Positions 54,717 to 64,000 of a DNA stretch of 64,000 nucleotides are shown here, piece after piece. Within the stretch, counting starts at the first letter, position 1, and the number at the start of each line of letters is the position of its first letter. Made by a program: the position numbers and the translations under genes. The stretch is taken from contig CM066302.1 of NCBI GenBank assembly GCA_033807695.1, forward strand, positions 496,001 to 560,000, written 5' to 3'. The notes under the pieces were generated by a model. The model was not told the origin of the DNA. It saw nothing but the letters and a program-made list of their open reading frames with translations, and searched no databases. The DNA comes from Daedaleopsis sinensis. Lineage: Eukaryota; Basidiomycota; Agaricomycetes; Polyporales; Polyporaceae.

Positions 54717-56966
54717 GGTAGTGGTCAGTCTGAGAGTGATGGTAGTGCGTGGTAGATAAGAGTTGGAGGGTGTTGGGGGAGGGGGCGGGGAAACCTTTAT
54801 AGCACCTACTGTACGCCCAGGCACTGGATCCGTCGGCGAGGGCAGGGCGAGAGTCTGCAGCGGCCTGGGCAAGAACCGGGGGAGCATATGGCCCCCATCC
54901 TATCGGCTCACCGTCCAGCGTGGTCCACGAACGTTCTCCCGGCACGTCGGCCCAGACACACAGCGCTCAGAGCTATTTGGACAACATTCAGCGCGGCGGA
55001 TGTGGCCATTGGTGCGCTTGTCGGACACAGTATGTACGCAGAAGAGCGAGGCGCAGATCGTCGAAGAGGATGGATATGGTGAGGTCGTCCTCGAGCTCAT
55101 CGCGGCCAGCGCGTAAGAGCCGACGAGCAAGACGCCCACTGGATCAATCCCTGATCAGGACAACCATGCGCAATCCCCAGCCGCAGCAAACCACGTAGAT
55201 GTTGTCCATATGCATGGGTGATCGTAACAGGTCTGCAGGACGATGCCGTGACCAATTCTCTTTATGCAGTAAGTACACCTGACTATAAGGGTTTCAACGC
55301 TGAACTCAGGTGTACAGATCACGCGTCCTCAGCACTAATACTGCACCGAAGTTAAAAGCTACTTGTTTGCTCATGATCTATGCGATATTCTGATGGCACA
55401 ATCTACTACTCAAGAGGAGGACGAAGAGGAGAGGATGATATGATGCGTCTGACTCGGAGGTACTCGATATGACCGATGACGGCGTCGTCTGAACGTCAGG
55501 TCCTCGCGTCTGGACAACGCTCGAGAAAACGTCGGCCAGGGCACCATGATCAGTGCGTGCTATACTACTACGCCTGGTGCTGAGGGGGTGGGGGTTCCTG
55601 AGGTACTCGCTAACCCCAGCTGACGACTCCCCTGGCAGGCGATGCTCACGCCCGCAGCGACTCCAATATAAGTTATACGTCGCCCACGGCCGAGAAGAAA
55701 ATGGTCGGTTTCGTGTCCATACGTTGAGGCCGAGACTTGGAGAGCGTAGATGGTGAGCGACGTCCGCTACACGCGCGGAGTGGTACGTGTATTTTTTGCG
55801 ACCGTATTTCCTCCTCCCGTGTATTTACTACTTATGAGACAAAGATTGGCTTCGTGAATGGGCATGACCGTATCCTAACCTGGTAGAACGATGAGCAGGG
55901 ACACGCGCGGCGGGCGATGCACCCTGGGGTCTACGTCACCGTCGGGACAGCGATCGTGTCCGTTTTTCGTGGTCCTGGTGAACGCCTGACGAGTCACGGT
56001 CGTCGTTGTCGATATGAGCGTCGGGGTGAGCGAAACCCAGGTGCTAGTAACGACCGGGATCGTGGACGCGCGGATGGTGAGCCTAGTCGGCGATGAACGT
56101 CGAAGTAACGGTGATGGTGGTCGCGGCGTTCGCATTCGCATGGAGGGACTGCACGGACGGCTAGTGAGTGAAGATTTCCGTTGGAAGAACATGAACATGC
56201 ACTGACCATTGGCACTGACAACAGACGCTGAGACCGCGAGTGCGGCAAGAGTGACGATCCATCTTAGTGTCGAAGAACATCGTGGATGGAGAGTCAGTAA
56301 ACTTGGTGTGCTAGGTCGGACTGTTTAGTGTGGTGCAGTTAAGAATCCAGCCCCAGGTGTCACGTCTATACCATTCCTGCCCTAATTGGTACCCCACGGC
56401 GTCCGTCCTTGCCCGGATCCGCTGACCCTCACCTCCCCTTTTTCAGCGGCCAGCCTACCGGTACAAATCCATCCTGTGCCGCCGATGGGCGCGCCGCGCG
56501 CCGATAGATGGGCTTCTCAGAATCTCTCCGTCTACCTTTCGAAGTCCAGGAGCCTCAATAACCATCATCACCCAAGCTGCACGACTCCTCAATCGAGGAG
56601 GGAGTCACGACCAGCACCGCCCAGGAAGCACGCTTTAGGTTCAATTTCTGCCTTCTCGGAGGTATGTGGGCGTACGTTCCTGATACTGCGTCCACCCTGC
56701 ACCTTCCATCCCAACTTATCACGTCGCATCGAAGACATTTGTTCAGCGACTCGGACCTCAAGGGCGTACCCTTACGAGGAGCCTGGGAGTCCGCGCGTCC
56801 AGTATCTCTCCAGCTATGTGCTTCAATCCTCTCACACCCAGGGACAGAACAGGACGCTATGAAAACCTTACCGGAGCTCGCTCGAACTCCGTAGGTGGTC
56901 TGATCTTGATAAAAGTGCACATGCTGCTCACTCGTACCACAGATCGACCCGTCGACTCCCCCCATT
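54717..56966. other. Intergenic, about 2.2 kb
   Basis: No complete gene. A possible relic of a secreted Thr-rich protein lies at 55880-56290 (listed separately). The last 100 bases are the promoter of the adenylating enzyme, with GATAAAAG at about 56909. Confidence 0.4.
55880..56290 (-). pseudogene. Possible relic of a Thr-rich secreted protein
   Basis: On the minus strand a signal-peptide-like stretch (WIVTLAALAVSASVVSAN, about 56225-56275) is followed by a GTCAGT donor and a TAG acceptor. Beyond it two different frames carry TTITVTSTF and then TIPVVTSTWVSLTPTLISTTTT. A start codon in frame was not found and the two Thr-rich stretches are in different frames, so if this was a gene it is broken or has an exon I could not place. 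Confidence 0.22.
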
Positions 56967-59465
56967 ATGTCGCCTCTCACTACTCCCCAAGGTGTCAACT
57001 CGCCAACATTCAACCCAGCTCCCTTCAAGCACGGGCTTTCTGTCGCAGGACTTTACGAGTATCACTCAAAGCACAGCCCACAGCACCCGGTTTTCACCTA
57101 TGCCGATCCCGATACAGGATCCGTCGTCGACATCCTTTACCCCGATGCGTGGAACAGTATCACTAAAGTCGCAGAGATAGTATCCGCTGGTGGTAGAGAC
57201 ACGTCGACAGACACCGTCGCAGCCACGCGTCCAACGATTGCGATACTTGCTCTCTCAGGTGCGTTTCACACTTATCCTATGAGTCTGTCTGATCATCGCA
57301 CAGACACGCTGAGCTACATCTACACTCTCGTCGCGATCATGAGCCTCGGCCATATCGCGTTTCCTCTCTCTCCTCGTAACAACCCGATCGTGACCGCTCA
57401 TCTTCTCGAGGTGACTCGCACCACGCGCGTGTTTGTGAGTGACGATGCGGCAATGCAGTCAGTTGGGAAGGAAGCCGTCGATATCCTCGCGAAGAAGGGC
57501 ATTACAGTCGAGATGTGTGCGATGCCGCAGCCGCACGACTACGCCCAAACGTCAGAGGGGAGTCAGCGGTCACCAGTCGACGTGGGTGAGGATGACGTGA
57601 CCATCATCCTGCATTCTTCAGGTATATCGCTTTGATTGTCATGATACATCCCATACATAAAGCGATCTCCTCAGGAACCACCGCCCTTCCTAAGCCTATC
57701 CCAATCACGAGACGCGGTCTTGTTAACTTGAGCAATATACCGTGTGCGTATGCGATACATTCTTGTGACGAGTATAGCTCATACGAATCGACGATGCACA
57801 GGCTATGGAGAGCTAGATCTCGCAGGAAAGCGCATCGCAAGTCATACGAATCCTATGTTCCGTGAGCGATCATGTCCCCCAGCATTTCAATAGCTCACTT
57901 TGCTCGCCACAGATGCAATGGGTCTCGCGACTATAATAGTACGTCACCGCAATCCTCGTAATTCTCCACATACTCCCTAACACGACACTACCTATGTAAT
58001 AGTGGCCGGTGAGTGTTCCGGCGTGTTTTCGAAGGTACCAAGTAACATGAGGACACAAGCTCTCCAGCGGCGCGGTGTTTGCGTTGTACAAGCCGGTACT
58101 CCCGCCTATCACTCCTACTCCAGCGAACTTTCTAGCTAGCTGGACAGCAGCCAAGTGCGATATCGTCTTCTGTGTTCCCGTATTCGTAGAGGTATGTATG
58201 TAACGCCATTCCATGTGCTCCCCTCCTACTGACATAGGGCGCGCTGTAGGCTTGGGCACGAAACCTAGCCAATCTCCCTGCCCTCCGCGCTCTCGACTCC
58301 ATTGTACGTCTCCAAACTTTGATGATCCTCCACTCCTATCTCAGTATGTATAGGTCTTCTCCGGGGCACCTGTGAACAAGACCATCGGTGATATGCTTGT
58401 GAACGAAGGGGTCACCATGCACCCGTTCTGGGGAAGGTACTATCCTCTCGCTCCGCTTCGTAGAGTTTGTAGTCTCATACTGTCATGACTACAGTACCGA
58501 GGTCGGCCCCGCCACGATGTTTATTCCTCGCGACACTCCCTCCGCAGAGGAATGGGAGTACTTCAAGATGTCGAACCATATCAAGTTTCTCATGCAACCA
58601 CAGGAAAATCTACCGGACCTCTTCGAGCCAATCATGATTGTCAGTAACCCGCTCGGGCGGGCCATGTGACAGTATCTAACTTAGGACTTTCAGCCTACCG
58701 ATATCTGTTTCCCGCACGTCACGAACTCTGAGCTCGATGGTCGTCCGGTCTTTGCGGTCGGCGATCTCCTCGAGCGCCATCCAAAGGACGCTCTGCGATG
58801 GCGGGTCTTCGGGCGCAAGGACGACCAGATCGTGCTCTCTACCGGAGAGAATGTGAGTTGATCTCGCCGACGTTCAATCCGGCATAACTGAAGCCGTATA
58901 TCTCGCCAGGTGAACCCTGTACCAATCGGTGAGACCTTCCACCATCCCACTTTCCCTGATCTCACACGGTCAAACAGAGGCGATGATCGCGCACGATCCT
59001 CTCATCGGCTCTGTCGTCATGTTTGGTCACGCCCATATTGAACCGGGAATTCTTGTCGAGCCTGCGGCAGGCCACACAGTCGATCGCCGCGACTCGAATA
59101 GCGTGAAGGCCTTCATTGATGCAATCTGGTTCGTTCAGAAAGTTCCATCAATATATTTCAACGGTAATGACCTCTGATATCCAGGCCGAGTGTGGAGAAA
59201 GCGAATGTCAACGCGCCAGAGTACGCTCGCATCAAGAAAGAGGTACAGATCATTCGACAGATTTATTGCTACAGTGACTTACTTCACGGGTGCCCTATAG
59301 ATGATCATAATAGCCTCTCCCCTCAAGCCGTTTGAGCACACTGCAAAGGGCACGGCTCGTCGAGGGGTCTGCCTGAAGCTCTACGCATCAGAGATCGAGG
59401 TGTTATATGTTGGCGAGCAGGACGCGTTGGCTGCACAGGACCGGGAGTTCCCGGACAGGGTTTGA
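56967..59465 (+). CDS. Stand-alone adenylate-forming enzyme (ANL superfamily, NRPS-like A domain)
   Basis: Predicted to activate a carboxylic acid as an acyl-AMP. Fifteen exons (56967-57258, 57304-57621, 57675-57743, 57802-57861, 57913-57938, 58003-58008, 58059-58190, 58249-58302, 58354-58436, 58495-58639, 58685-58852, 58910-58928, 58978-59128, 59185-59242, 59301-59465) give 581 residues. A-domain motifs: HSSGTTALPKPI (phosphate-binding loop), FWGSTEVGP, VGDLLERHP and WRVFGRKDDQIVLSTGENV; the terminal Lys-containing loop is close to EHTAKGTARR. Exon 6 has only 6 nt (Trp-Pro). Closest in style to mushroom NRPS-like reductases, but the carrier and reductase domains are absent; the gene stops soon after the A domain, followed by 1 kb without coding sequence. 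Substrate unknown. A P450 pair follows. Confidence 0.88.
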
Positions 59466-60537
59466 ACGTACTAGTAGTCGACTTCTAAAATCTCGAGTCT
59501 CACCCAAAGTCAGACATGTTGTCATCTGGTCGTGAGGGTGTAGGATATTCTCAAGCTAGAGATCGATGTGGTGAGATGAGGGGACGTGTCCGACGTCCGA
59601 CTCTGCCTTGAAGCCATGTAATTGCTACCCTAGCTACTTACTCTGGCGTGGGAATGCGTTTGGCGCTTGTTGCCTTCATTGTCGTCGGTCGATAGATGTC
59701 TCTGCTACCGCAACCATCACCACTACCATGATTTACCGCTTCGAATGTCCCGAATCCCAGATTGTTCAGACCATCGAACTAATGCACCCTCTCAGTTTGA
59801 CTAGGGAGACTCGGCGATGCTGGCTGACGATGTGAAACAGGCGGGAACGAGGAGCCACCAGTGAATCTGCACGAGTCCCTGGTCTGGCTTGAAACGTCGC
59901 ACTGGAGGACATGGAGCCACACTCAGAAGATGACTTGGGCGAATCAACAGTGAGTCATTTCCTCGAGTAATATTGATGTCCTGCATACGGTGAATATGTG
60001 TAAACCCCTTGATTTAACAGATGTCCTGCAAGATACTGCAAGGAACCCGGCCTCGAGTTTTGCTGAGAGTGTGAATGTGAAGACGTGATTCTGGAATCTG
60101 AAGACTTCGAACGTCAACCCGCCCATATGGTTATGAGCCCAACTGTGGACAACAGACGCTAGCATAATGCACTCCATCACACGTGTACTTATCTTCCTGC
60201 CGCAGCGTCCTCTCCTCCGAGTTCAGAGTCCTACCTCATGTCGGACACATGCTACCACATGTAGGTTTGCATAGGTTCGCATCTATCCAGATTGACACTA
60301 TTTCCCGGAATTACGGCGCTCAGAGTCAGGCCACGGCCCTTACAGCCTCTTACAGCCCCCGGACTCAGGTTAAGCAAATCGGGAGGATATCTCTCGAGTG
60401 ACGGCGATGGGTGCGTGACAGTCCTTTGAAGTTCTAGTGTCCCATGCCTCATGGCCTCCGATGGCACGAGCCTTTCGTGTCATAAACGAGTGACTTGTAC
60501 CCCCCCAATTTCTTGACGTGCACCTTCCTCGTCTCCC
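59466..60537. other. Intergenic, no carrier or reductase domain
   Basis: Searched for continuation of the NRPS-like gene and found none. Upstream 120 bp of the P450 pseudogene resemble those of its twin (CACGAG/CTTTCGTGTCATAAACGA, then CACCTTCCT), so the promoter was duplicated too. Confidence 0.5.
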
Positions 60538-62170
60538 ATGCTTCCAGACAACGCCGGACCGATAGCCTTCCGTATCCCAGGGCTTACCAGCTCGTTGCCC
60601 TGGGTTCTGGTACCTGTGATCCTCTACTTCTTGACTCGCGCTGCTCGAAGGACCGACACCGGGAAGCCTAGCACACCGCCGGGACCGCAGCCCTTGCCGA
60701 TTCTCGGCAACATTCTGTCGCTATCAGGCAAGAAGCCTTGGGAGACATTCGCTGCGCTCTCAAAGGAATACGGTGCGTCATTCTTTCAAGTGTCGTCGAC
60801 CGTGACGAGTTGGCTGATAAGAGACTATTCGCCAGGGGATGTGGTCTATCTACAAATTTTCGGCCAACCGATTATCATGCTTAGCTCTGTCGAGGCCGTG
60901 AACGACATATTCGAAAGCCGTTCCGGGATATATTCTGACAGGCCGTTTCTGCCGCTTATGCACCTGTGAGTTACGATACACTCTTCGAGCACTCTAGTCT
61001 ATATTCTACATCCTAGCATCGGCCACGATCAGTGGAACTTCTCGTTCATGCCGTACAACCAACGCTCTCGTGCGCTGTGCCGCAAATTTCTTGAGAAGTA
61101 CAGCACTCCCTCTGCAACGTGTTCATTCCACGACGCCCAGAGGGCCGCCGGAATCAAGTTCCTCAGCAGCGCTCTCCATGACCCAGACAGCGTTCTCCCT
61201 AACATAAAACTGTGCGTTCCGCCCTAGGGTATCTATCTGACTCTCCATGTCAGCTCCCTCACTTCGCTTCACACACAGGCGCGCAAGCCGACTCATCCTT
61301 GATGTCACATACGGCATCGAGGTCGATTCGAACCAGGATCCTTTCGTCAAGGCGGCAGAAGGTGTAATGGCTACCGCTTCTTTCGCTCTTTCCCCTGCGA
61401 TGTGGCTTCTCACTCCTACGACTATCTGTGAGTGTGTGCTTCGATGATCTCTCGAGCAGATCGCCTCATCTTCTTTAGTGAGATATCTCCTAGGCTGGCT
61501 AGGTAACTCTACAGTGGCTAAGTGGTAGGCCGACGTCGATGTGTTGCGGTACAATCCTTACGCTCACGTTCAGAATGTGCTGGTAGGTGCTGTACCGAAA
61601 GTTCTAATCACCTCCGACGCTCATGATTGGCACGCAGGCACAAGGATTGGCACGTCCCTCCTACGTCTCGTCCCTCATATAAGAACGGTCGCCGCCGCCT
61701 GGCTCGGACGAGGAGACATCTATACGCGATACTGCGGCTGTCGCTTACGGAGGTTCGTCTTCAATGTCCTGCTCTTCCACCGTATAGAACTCACCTATTG
61801 GCCCGATATCGGATCAGATCGTCTCCACCTCAGAGATCTTCCTCCTGTCAATGGTCCGGTACCCTCACGCCCAAAAACGCGCTCAAGAAGAGATCGATCG
61901 CGTTGTGGGCTCTGACCGACTTCCCGACTATGCCGATCGCTCGCATATGCCGTACGTCTCCGCCCTCATGAAAGAAGTTTTGCGCTGGCACCCTGCCGGA
62001 CCTACCGGTAAGTGTGTTTCAAGCTTGTTCTCTTTCGCTTTTACCCGCGAAGAGGGAACCTCGGGGCTGATCACATTCTTCGGCTTACCTTAGGAGTCCC
62101 TCACAGGCTGACACAAGACTCGGTCGAAACTGTCACCGCTAGCTTGGGCTACATAAGATAATAAGAGGCT
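60538..62170 (+). pseudogene. Cytochrome P450 pseudogene (upstream twin)
   Basis: Same exon plan as the P450 at 62575: exons 60538-60772, 60836-60965, 61017-61211 and 61279-61427 have exactly the same lengths. Membrane anchor (LPWVLVPVILYFLTRAA) and PPGPQPLPILGN hinge are intact. Then decay: TAG at 61526-61528 where the twin has CAG (KWQ), TAA at 61680-61682 where the twin has CAA (SLIQ), and loss of the short AASDT exon of the I-helix region. The K-helix EVLR is still legible (about 61974-61985), but the sequence diverges after VPHRLTQDSVE at about 62130 and no heme-binding Cys region follows. Both stops are C-to-T changes. Confidence 0.9.
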
Positions 62171-62574
62171 ATGTTCCGGGCCAGGAACCTGGTCCTTTGC
62201 CTGTCGCGCAATATAATAGTAGCGATCATCGATGGTCGATGATACAAGACGGCTGCCAGTGGTGCGGACATGATATGGCAGCCGCGTATGTTAGCTTTTA
62301 TTGGACGAAGACAGAGTGAGGTGAGTGAGGGGTCTTATTAGTCACTCTGCATTGACTCGGAATTACGGCAGAGGGTGCTGTCGGGACCTTGTGTCACTGG
62401 TCACACTATGATAATAGAGTACTTTCTTTTGCTTTTGATGTAGTGCATCCTCAAGGCCTCATGTTTCCGATGACACAGAGTCAGCCCTTCGTGTCATAAA
62501 CGACTAACGCAGTTGTTGTACCCACTGCCACCCTTTCCCCCCAATTTCTCAGAAGTGCACCTTCCTTGTCTCCC
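62171..62574. other. Promoter of the downstream P450
   Basis: Short non-coding interval; its last 120 bp resemble the region before the P450 pseudogene. Confidence 0.5.
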
Positions 62575-64000
62575 ATGTTTCCAAGCGACGCCGGACCGAT
62601 AGCCTTTCGAATTTCTGGGGTTTTCCATATGTTGCCTTGGATTATTGTGCCTGTGGTCTTCTACTTTCTGACTCGTGCTGCTCGAGGGACCGACACGGGG
62701 AAACCAAGCACACCGCCTGGACCGAAGCCCGTACCCCTTCTCGGCAACATTCTGTCTCTCGTAGACAAGAAGCCTTGGGAAACATTCACTGCGCTCTCAA
62801 AGGAATACGGTACATCCTTCTTTCGAGTGTCGTTGACCGTGAAAAATTGGCTGACAGCAGACATTTGCCAGGGGATGTGGTATATCTACAGGTCTTCGGC
62901 CAACCGATTATCATGCTCAGCTCTGCCGAGGCGGTAAACGACATATTCGAAGGCCGTTCCGGGATATATTCGGACAGACCGTTCCTGCCCCTGCCGCATC
63001 TGTGAGTTACAACATACATACTCTTCCACGATCCTTGCGTGTATCTTACTCCCCCTAGCGTTGGTCACACTGCGTGGAGCTTCCCGTTTCTGCCGTACGG
63101 TAAATTCTTTCGTACACTCCGCCGCAGCTTTCTCGAAAAGTACAGCACTCCTGCTGCTGTGCGCTCCTTCTACGATGCCCAGAGATCCGCCGGAATCAAA
63201 TTCCTCAGCAGCGTCGTCCATAATCCTGACGGTGTCTTCCCTAACATACGATTGTGCGTTCCACCCCATGATTATCTATCCGACTTTTTGTGCCAGTCCC
63301 TCACTTCGCAATTTCATCCCCAGGCGCGCTAGCCGACTCATCCTTGACGTCACATACGGCATCGAGGTCGAGTCGGATCAGGATCCATACGTACAGTCGG
63401 CAGACAGTGTAATGGCCACCGCTTCTTTCGCCCTTTCCCCTCTGATGTGGCTTGTTAACCCTGAGTTTTTCCGTGAGTGTGTGCTTCAATAATTTAACAC
63501 GCAGTCTCTTGCTCACACAGTTCGCCTCACATTTGCTAGTGAAGTACGCCCCCAACTGGCTAGGTGGCTCCGCGTTGCCGAAGTGGCAGGCCGAGTGTCA
63601 CGCGTTGCGACACAACCCTTATATTCATGTTCAGAATGAGTTGGTAGGTGCTGTACTAGAAATCTCAATCAGATGCTCATGACCGGCCCACAGGCAATGG
63701 GATCGGCGCGTACGTCCTACGTTGGGTCCCTCATTCAAGAGAGGTCGCCGCAGCCTGGCTCAGAAGCGGAGACAATCATACGCGACACTGCTGCTGTCGC
63801 CTACGGAGGTCCGTTTTCAGTATCCATGATCCATGAACACCATGAGCTCACAATGCGGTGTCTCGCCATCAGCCGCCTCTGACACCGTGAGCGCACTCTG
63901 CTTTTGAGCTGCGCGGAATTCATTGACTCAGTATTGGCTCAGATCGTGGCCACTTCAGAAACCTTTCTCCTAGCAATGGTCCTCTACCCCGAGGTCCAGA
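62575..64000 (+). CDS. Cytochrome P450 monooxygenase, 5' part, runs off the window
   Basis: Membrane-bound fungal P450, probably ER, NADPH-reductase dependent; substrate unknown. Exons seen: 62575-62809, 62872-63001, 63059-63253, 63324-63472, 63540-63643, 63694-63808, 63873-63886 and 63943 to the window edge, all in frame. N-terminal helix (LPWIIVPVVFYFLTRAARG), Pro-rich hinge PPGPKPVPLLGN, RSGIYSDRPFLP, then VQNELAMGSARTSYVGSLIQER and GGAASDTIVATSETFLLAMV, the last corresponding to the I-helix region. Exon 7 is 14 nt. No stop interrupts the visible part, in contrast to its upstream twin. Start chosen at the Met aligned with the twin. ExxR and the Cys loop would lie beyond 64000. Style recalls the large P450 families of white-rot fungi; I cannot assign a CYP number. 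Confidence 0.88.

Overview
The window is nuclear DNA of a filamentous basidiomycete (Agaricomycetes; a wood-decay polypore-type fungus is my best guess). Genes have many short introns of about 45-90 bp with GTRNGT donors and CTRAY-like branch sites. There is a class I hydrophobin, family 5 beta-1,3-glucanases, a microsomal P450 pair and a GC-rich coding style. No tRNA, rRNA, CRISPR array or bacterial-type operon was seen. Exon models were built by hand and checked by reading-frame continuity; nothing was tested against a database.

Layout. 1-5 kb: a membrane-anchored GH5 exo-beta-1,3-glucanase. 5.5-26.8 kb: a tandem array. The divergent LSM5/glucanase promoter with the first parts of both genes (P, about 1.6 kb) occurs three times, separated by two copies of a 6.7-6.8 kb spacer (X). 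The order is LSM5-P1-X1-P2-X2-P3-glucanase. Only the outermost LSM5 and the outermost glucanase are complete; the inner copies are truncated. Each X carries one small intact minus-strand gene of unknown function, a 26-bp-arm hairpin, exon/intron-like sequence without a stable frame, and a 309-bp repeat.

28-36 kb: hydrophobin, a coiled-coil fungal protein, an NFKBIL1-like protein and a fungal family protein with an E-A-K motif that may be nuclease-like. 36.5-49 kb: a second duplicated neighbourhood. A secreted GH5 glucanase, a small cysteine-rich secreted protein (SSP) and an AT-hook protein were duplicated as a block. The left block kept the glucanase but has a frameshifted SSP and a gutted AT-hook gene. 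The right block kept the SSP and AT-hook gene but only a scrap of the glucanase. Four TA-flanked inverted-repeat elements lie in the left block, one nested inside another, and the right block preserves the unoccupied site.

49.7-64 kb: nicotinamide mononucleotide adenylyltransferase (NAD synthesis), N-acetylglucosamine-6-phosphate deacetylase (chitin/GlcNAc catabolism), a stand-alone adenylate-forming enzyme of the NRPS-like type, a P450 pseudogene and its apparently intact tandem twin, which runs off the right edge.

Common thread: three GH5_9 glucanase genes plus two truncated copies and one relic, together with a GlcNAc-6-P deacetylase, place cell-wall glucan and chitin turnover prominently here. 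Local tandem duplication followed by differential decay is the dominant process shaping the window.
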